From: Hellea sp.
Lineage (GTDB): Bacteria > Pseudomonadota > Alphaproteobacteria > Caulobacterales > Maricaulaceae
DNA length: 8,914 nucleotides
Direction: 5' to 3'
Assembly (NCBI GenBank): GCA_020628635.1
Contig: JAHDEU010000067.1
Coordinates: 1-8,914 of the forward strand
Shown: one piece after another, positions 6,553 through 8,914 of the stretch
Position numbering within the stretch: position 1 is the first letter of the stretch
Layout: each line of letters opens with the position of its first letter
Translations under genes and position numbers: made by a program
Notes under the pieces: generated by a model
Databases searched by the model: none
Seen by the model: only the letters and a program-made list of their open reading frames with translations
Told to the model about the DNA's origin: nothing

Positions 6553-7418
6553 TGCCCGGCCCCGTCCGTTGCAGCGGCGCCAGCGTCGGCTTCGACGTCT
6601 TCCGCGAGCGCGACGGGCTGCGTCGGCAGCACGACCACCCAGTCCACGGGCCGCTGTGTGAAGTCGAGCGTCACGAGGAAACGTCCGTCGTCCGAGCTGA
6701 CGGAACCTACCGGCAGGCCCTGCGGCAGGCGGCCGTCGTCGCCGGACGTGACAATGCGGTCCCCGGCGATGAACGGTTCTTCGCCGGTGACGAAGCGCAG
6801 CACGGCCGTGCCGTCATTGGCGCCGACGAGGATCGCCCGCGCCCCATTGCGCAAATTCATCACGGCGACGCGGCTGTTCAGATCATCCAGCCGCAACACC
6901 CGCGCCGAACGCGCGCCCGCGCTCACCACATGGCCGACAAGCCCGGCATCGCTCATCACCGCATTGCCGTCGCGCACGCCCGAGCCCTGCCCCGCGCCCA
7001 GCAGGTAGGAGCGCACGAACGGCCCGTCGGGATCGGACACCACGCGCGCGGTTATCCTGTCGGTTGGAATTTCCCCGTTCAGGTCGATGGCGAGCATGGC
7101 TTCCAGCCGCTCCAACCGCAGCCGCATGGCGCCGAGCCGCTGTGACTCGGACCGCAGCTCCGCCAGTTCGCGGCGGAGCTCACGGTTCTCCTCCAGCGCG
7201 CGGGCGCGGTCCTCGGCGCCCGCGATCGCGCCTTCGGCCGCGCGCAGGGGTCGGGCGAGAAAGGCGGCGACCGGCGCCTGGATATCGTCTGTGAGGGTCG
7301 GCACGGCGCGGCGCTCGACCGCGGCATCACGCGTGGCGAAGAGCAGAACGGCCATGGCGCAGATCAGCCCCAGCAGAGCGAAGCGACCTTCGGCATGTCC
7401 CTGGCTCGACCTCGCCAT
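6549..7418 (-). CDS. mreC: MreC, rod-shape-determining periplasmic scaffold protein
   Basis: MreC is anchored in the inner membrane, and its periplasmic part binds and activates PBP2. The 289-residue protein has a short cytoplasmic N terminus, one membrane helix (about 13-28), a charged heptad-like coiled coil (about 64-112, with Glu-Glu-Asn-Arg-Glu-Leu-Arg-Arg) and a beta-rich domain (about 120-267). The beta domain holds typical MreC stretches such as Gly159-Leu-Val-Gly-His-Val and Val174-Leu-Arg-Leu-Asp-Asp. The last 20 residues are Ala/Asp/Glu-rich and probably disordered. The ATG at 7418 has AGGGGG about 10 nt upstream. It starts 24 nt after the mreB stop, the widest gap inside the operon, and its own stop overlaps the mreD start (GTGA). 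Confidence 0.96.
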   Translation of the reverse strand: MARSSQGHAEGRFALLGLICAMAVLLFATRDAAVERRAVPTLTDDIQAPVAAFLARPLRAAEGAIAGAEDRARALEENRELRRELAELRSESQRLGAMRLRLERLEAMLAIDLNGEIPTDRITARVVSDPDGPFVRSYLLGAGQGSGVRDGNAVMSDAGLVGHVVSAGARSARVLRLDDLNSRVAVMNLRNGARAILVGANDGTAVLRFVTGEEPFIAGDRIVTSGDDGRLPQGLPVGSVSSDDGRFLVTLDFTQRPVDWVVVLPTQPVALAEDVEADAGAAATDGAGQ

Positions 7419-7442
7419 GATAGCGGCCCCCTGTTGCGTGCC

Positions 7443-8492
7443 CTAGATGTTGGACGCGAGCACGCCCTTCCACTTCTTGAGATTTTCCACCACCGTGCCC
7501 GAGCCGCGCACCACGCAGGACAGCGGATCATCGGCAATGAAAACAGGCAGTTCGGTGCGGTTCCTGAGCTCGATATCGAGATTGCGCAGCAGCGCGCCGC
7601 CACCTGTGAGCATGATGCCCTTGTCCACGATGTCGGCGGCCAGTTCCGGCGGCGTCGCTTCCAGCGCGGTCTTCACCGCTTCCACGATCTGCTCGACGGG
7701 CTCGGCGAGGCTTTCCGCGATCATGGCCTCGGACACGCGGATTTCGCGCGGCACGCCGTTCATCAGGTCGCGGCCCTTGATCTGAACGCTCATGCCCTCA
7801 TTGTCGGCGGGCATGGTGGCCGAGCCGACTTCCTTCTTGACCCGTTCCGCCGTCATCTCTCCGATCAGCAGATTGGTCGTGCGGCGGACATATTGAATGA
7901 TGGCATCGTCCATCTTGTCGCCGCCCACACGGACCGAGCGCGAATAGACAATGCCGTCCAGGCTCAGCACGGCCACTTCCGTCGTGCCGCCGCCGATATC
8001 GACCACCATGGAACCGGTCGGCTCGTGGATCGGCAGGCCCGCGCCGAGCGCGGCCGCCATGGGTTCTTCGATGAGATAGACCTTGCGCGCGCCCGCCTGT
8101 TCCGCAGACTGGTAGATGGCGCGCTTTTCCACGGCTGTCGCGCCCGATGGCACGCAGATCACGACCTTGGGCTTGCCGCGGCGCATGAAGCCGGCCTCGC
8201 TCTTCACCTTGGTGATGAAGTGCTTGATCATCTTCTCGGCGACATCGAAGTCGGCGATGACGCCGTCCTTCATCGGGCGGATGGCTTCGATATTGCCGGG
8301 CGTGCGGCCCAGCATCATGCGCGCGTCCGCACCGACCGCATGGACGACGGAGCGGCCATTCTTGACCGAATAGGCGACCACGGAGGGCTCGTTGAGCACG
8401 ATGTCTCGGCCCTTGGCATAGACCAGTGTGTTGGCCGTTCCGAGATCGATTGCGATGTCGGACGAAAATGCATCCATCAATGAGGAAATCAT
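7443..8492 (-). CDS. mreB: MreB, actin-like rod-shape-determining protein
   Basis: MreB forms membrane-attached antiparallel filaments that orient the elongasome. The 349-residue protein matches the usual length. Actin-fold nucleotide motifs are present: phosphate-1 Asp16-Leu-Gly-Thr-Ala-Asn21, the catalytic-Glu region Leu140-Ile-Glu-Glu-Pro, phosphate-2 Asp165-Ile-Gly-Gly-Gly-Thr-Thr and adenosine Leu295-Thr-Gly-Gly-Gly-Ala. The segment Lys239-Gly-Arg-Asp-Leu resembles the region that contacts RodZ. The first 13 residues could form the membrane-binding amphipathic helix. The ATG at 8492 has AGGGG about 7 nt upstream; Met6 is an alternative but lacks such a site. As first gene of the operon, it follows a 159-bp non-coding region with paired TTAAC and GANTC sites. 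A 362-codon opposite-strand frame over it is an antisense shadow. Confidence 0.98.
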   Translation of the reverse strand: MISSLMDAFSSDIAIDLGTANTLVYAKGRDIVLNEPSVVAYSVKNGRSVVHAVGADARMMLGRTPGNIEAIRPMKDGVIADFDVAEKMIKHFITKVKSEAGFMRRGKPKVVICVPSGATAVEKRAIYQSAEQAGARKVYLIEEPMAAALGAGLPIHEPTGSMVVDIGGGTTEVAVLSLDGIVYSRSVRVGGDKMDDAIIQYVRRTTNLLIGEMTAERVKKEVGSATMPADNEGMSVQIKGRDLMNGVPREIRVSEAMIAESLAEPVEQIVEAVKTALEATPPELAADIVDKGIMLTGGGALLRNLDIELRNRTELPVFIADDPLSCVVRGSGTVVENLKKWKGVLASNI

Positions 8493-8523
8493 TGCCAGCC
8501 CCTGCTGCTGCTTGCCTGCGAGA

Positions 8524-8572
8524 TTAACGAATCAGCGCGAATCGCTGCGACTTATGGCGCGAAATCGTTAAC
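8524..8572. promoter_or_regulatory. Paired TTAAC sites and two GANTC sites upstream of mreB
   Basis: TTAAC occurs at 8524-8528 and, within GTTAAC, at 8568-8572; the two cores are exactly 44 bp apart. Two GAATC sites (8529-8533 and 8539-8543), the recognition sequence of the CcrM methyltransferase, lie between them 10 bp apart. The block covers about 32-80 nt upstream of the mreB start, so it is positioned to influence the promoter of the whole elongasome operon. CATAAG in minus-strand sense (8551-8556 region) might be a -10 box, but no good -35 was found. Regulation by CtrA or CcrM is inferred from motif similarity only. Confidence 0.42.
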
Positions 8573-8609
8573 GGTCTTCCCTAATGCTTCGCTAATGGGA
8601 ATGCCGGGC

Positions 8610-8622
8610 GGCTTTGCAAGCC
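8610..8622. other. Small hairpin in the gap between the VTT gene and mreB
   Basis: GGCTT-TGC-AAGCC forms a 5-bp stem with a 3-nt loop, about 30 nt past the stop of the VTT gene. In the minus-strand direction, where it could terminate that gene, no T-tract follows. In the plus direction three Ts follow, but no plus-strand gene leads into it. It is at best a weak or Rho-assisted terminator and may be chance. Confidence 0.2.
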
Positions 8623-8651
8623 TTTCGTCCCGTGGGAGGCGAATTCCACTG

Positions 8652-8914
8652 CTATTTCTCGCGCTTGGCCAACTTGGCCGCTCTCACCCGCCGGGACAGC
8701 CACCAGCCCCCGACCAATCCCAAAGCGACCAGCGACAGGCCGAGCCCGATCTGCTGCCCGCGCGCGGTCGAGACCAAGCCTTGCGTGACCAGTCCGGTCA
8801 GAACGATCTTGGGAATGATGCCGACCATGGTTCCGGCGATGAACGGGATGGGCCTCACGCCCGCCAGCCCAGCCGCGACATTGACCAGCACGAAGGGGCC
8901 GGACGGGATGATCC
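8652..8914 (-). CDS. VTT-domain (DedA/TVP38/TMEM64-like) membrane protein, C-terminal fragment
   Basis: The frame is open from the window edge to a TAG at 8652-8654, giving the last 87 residues of a membrane protein. It opens with Ile-Pro-Ser-Gly-Pro-Phe-Val-Leu-Val-Asn, continues with a Gly-Leu-Ala-Gly-Val turn and then Phe-Ile-Ala-Gly-Thr-Met-Val-Gly-Ile-Ile-Pro. This resembles the re-entrant/transmembrane signature Pro-x-x-Pro-Phe...Asn...Gly-Leu...Gly-Thr-x-x-Gly-x-x-Pro of the VTT (SNARE-associated, DedA superfamily) domain, whose members include lipid carriers and transporters. A final hydrophobic helix precedes a basic tail (Arg-Arg-Val-Arg ... Lys-Arg-Glu-Lys) likely to face the cytoplasm. 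A GTG at 8891 is an internal codon rather than the start, because the family signature continues upstream of it. The gene lies 159 bp upstream of mreB on the same strand. The exact role is unknown. Confidence 0.8.
   Translation of the reverse strand, partial: IIPSGPFVLVNVAAGLAGVRPIPFIAGTMVGIIPKIVLTGLVTQGLVSTARGQQIGLGLSLVALGLVGGWWLSRRVRAAKLAKREK

Noticed and set aside
7395..8483. A 362-codon plus-strand frame opposite mreB
   Set aside because: Composed of His/Asp/Arg-rich antisense sequence; mreB on the other strand is conserved end to end.
1..8914. CRISPR arrays, tRNA or rRNA genes, insertion sequences, phage or defence genes
   Set aside because: No tandem spacer-repeat pattern, RNA-gene sequence, transposase or terminal repeats were seen; nearly all the sequence is occupied by core genes.

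Overview
The window looks like chromosomal DNA of a high-GC alphaproteobacterium, probably of the Caulobacter/Hyphomonas/Maricaulis type. That placement is inferred from protein sequence style, the gene order mreB-mreC-mreD-mrdA-rodA, and promoter-proximal motifs (TTAAC and GANTC) that resemble binding sites of the cell-cycle regulators CtrA and CcrM of that group. No mobile element, CRISPR array, rRNA or tRNA was seen. All but one of the genes lie on the minus strand.

Layout, left to right. Positions 1-560 (minus) hold the N-terminal part of an unrecognised lipoprotein, cut by the window edge. Positions 702-2051 (minus) encode a sodium:neurotransmitter-symporter-family (LeuT/MhsT-like) transporter. 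A 174-bp divergent intergenic region follows. It carries a perfect 9-bp inverted repeat centred on two GTTAAC sites. At 2226-3098 (plus) lies a response regulator fused to an HPt phosphotransfer domain. Its last 99 nt overlap, tail to tail, the 3' end of rodA.

Positions 3000-8492 (minus) are the complete elongasome operon, transcribed in the order mreB, mreC, mreD, mrdA (PBP2), rodA. From mreC onward each gene overlaps the next by 1-4 nt, so the block is compact and probably translationally coupled. MreB filaments, MreC and MreD position and activate the RodA glycosyltransferase and PBP2 transpeptidase pair that makes lateral-wall peptidoglycan. All key catalytic motifs are intact. PBP2 shows a probable Cys/Cys/His/Cys zinc site near its active site. 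Upstream of mreB is a 159-bp intergenic region. Beyond it, at 8652-8914 (minus), lies the C-terminal end of a DedA/TVP38-like (VTT) membrane protein.

Most of the window is well-understood core biology, and I do not see an obviously new multi-gene system. The most interesting signal is regulatory. Every TTAA tetramer I could find (five) and half of the GANTC sites (four of eight) lie in the 474 bp of intergenic DNA. The regions upstream of mreB and of the transporter each carry a TTAAC pair exactly 44 bp apart, at nearly the same distance from the start codon. All counts were made by eye.
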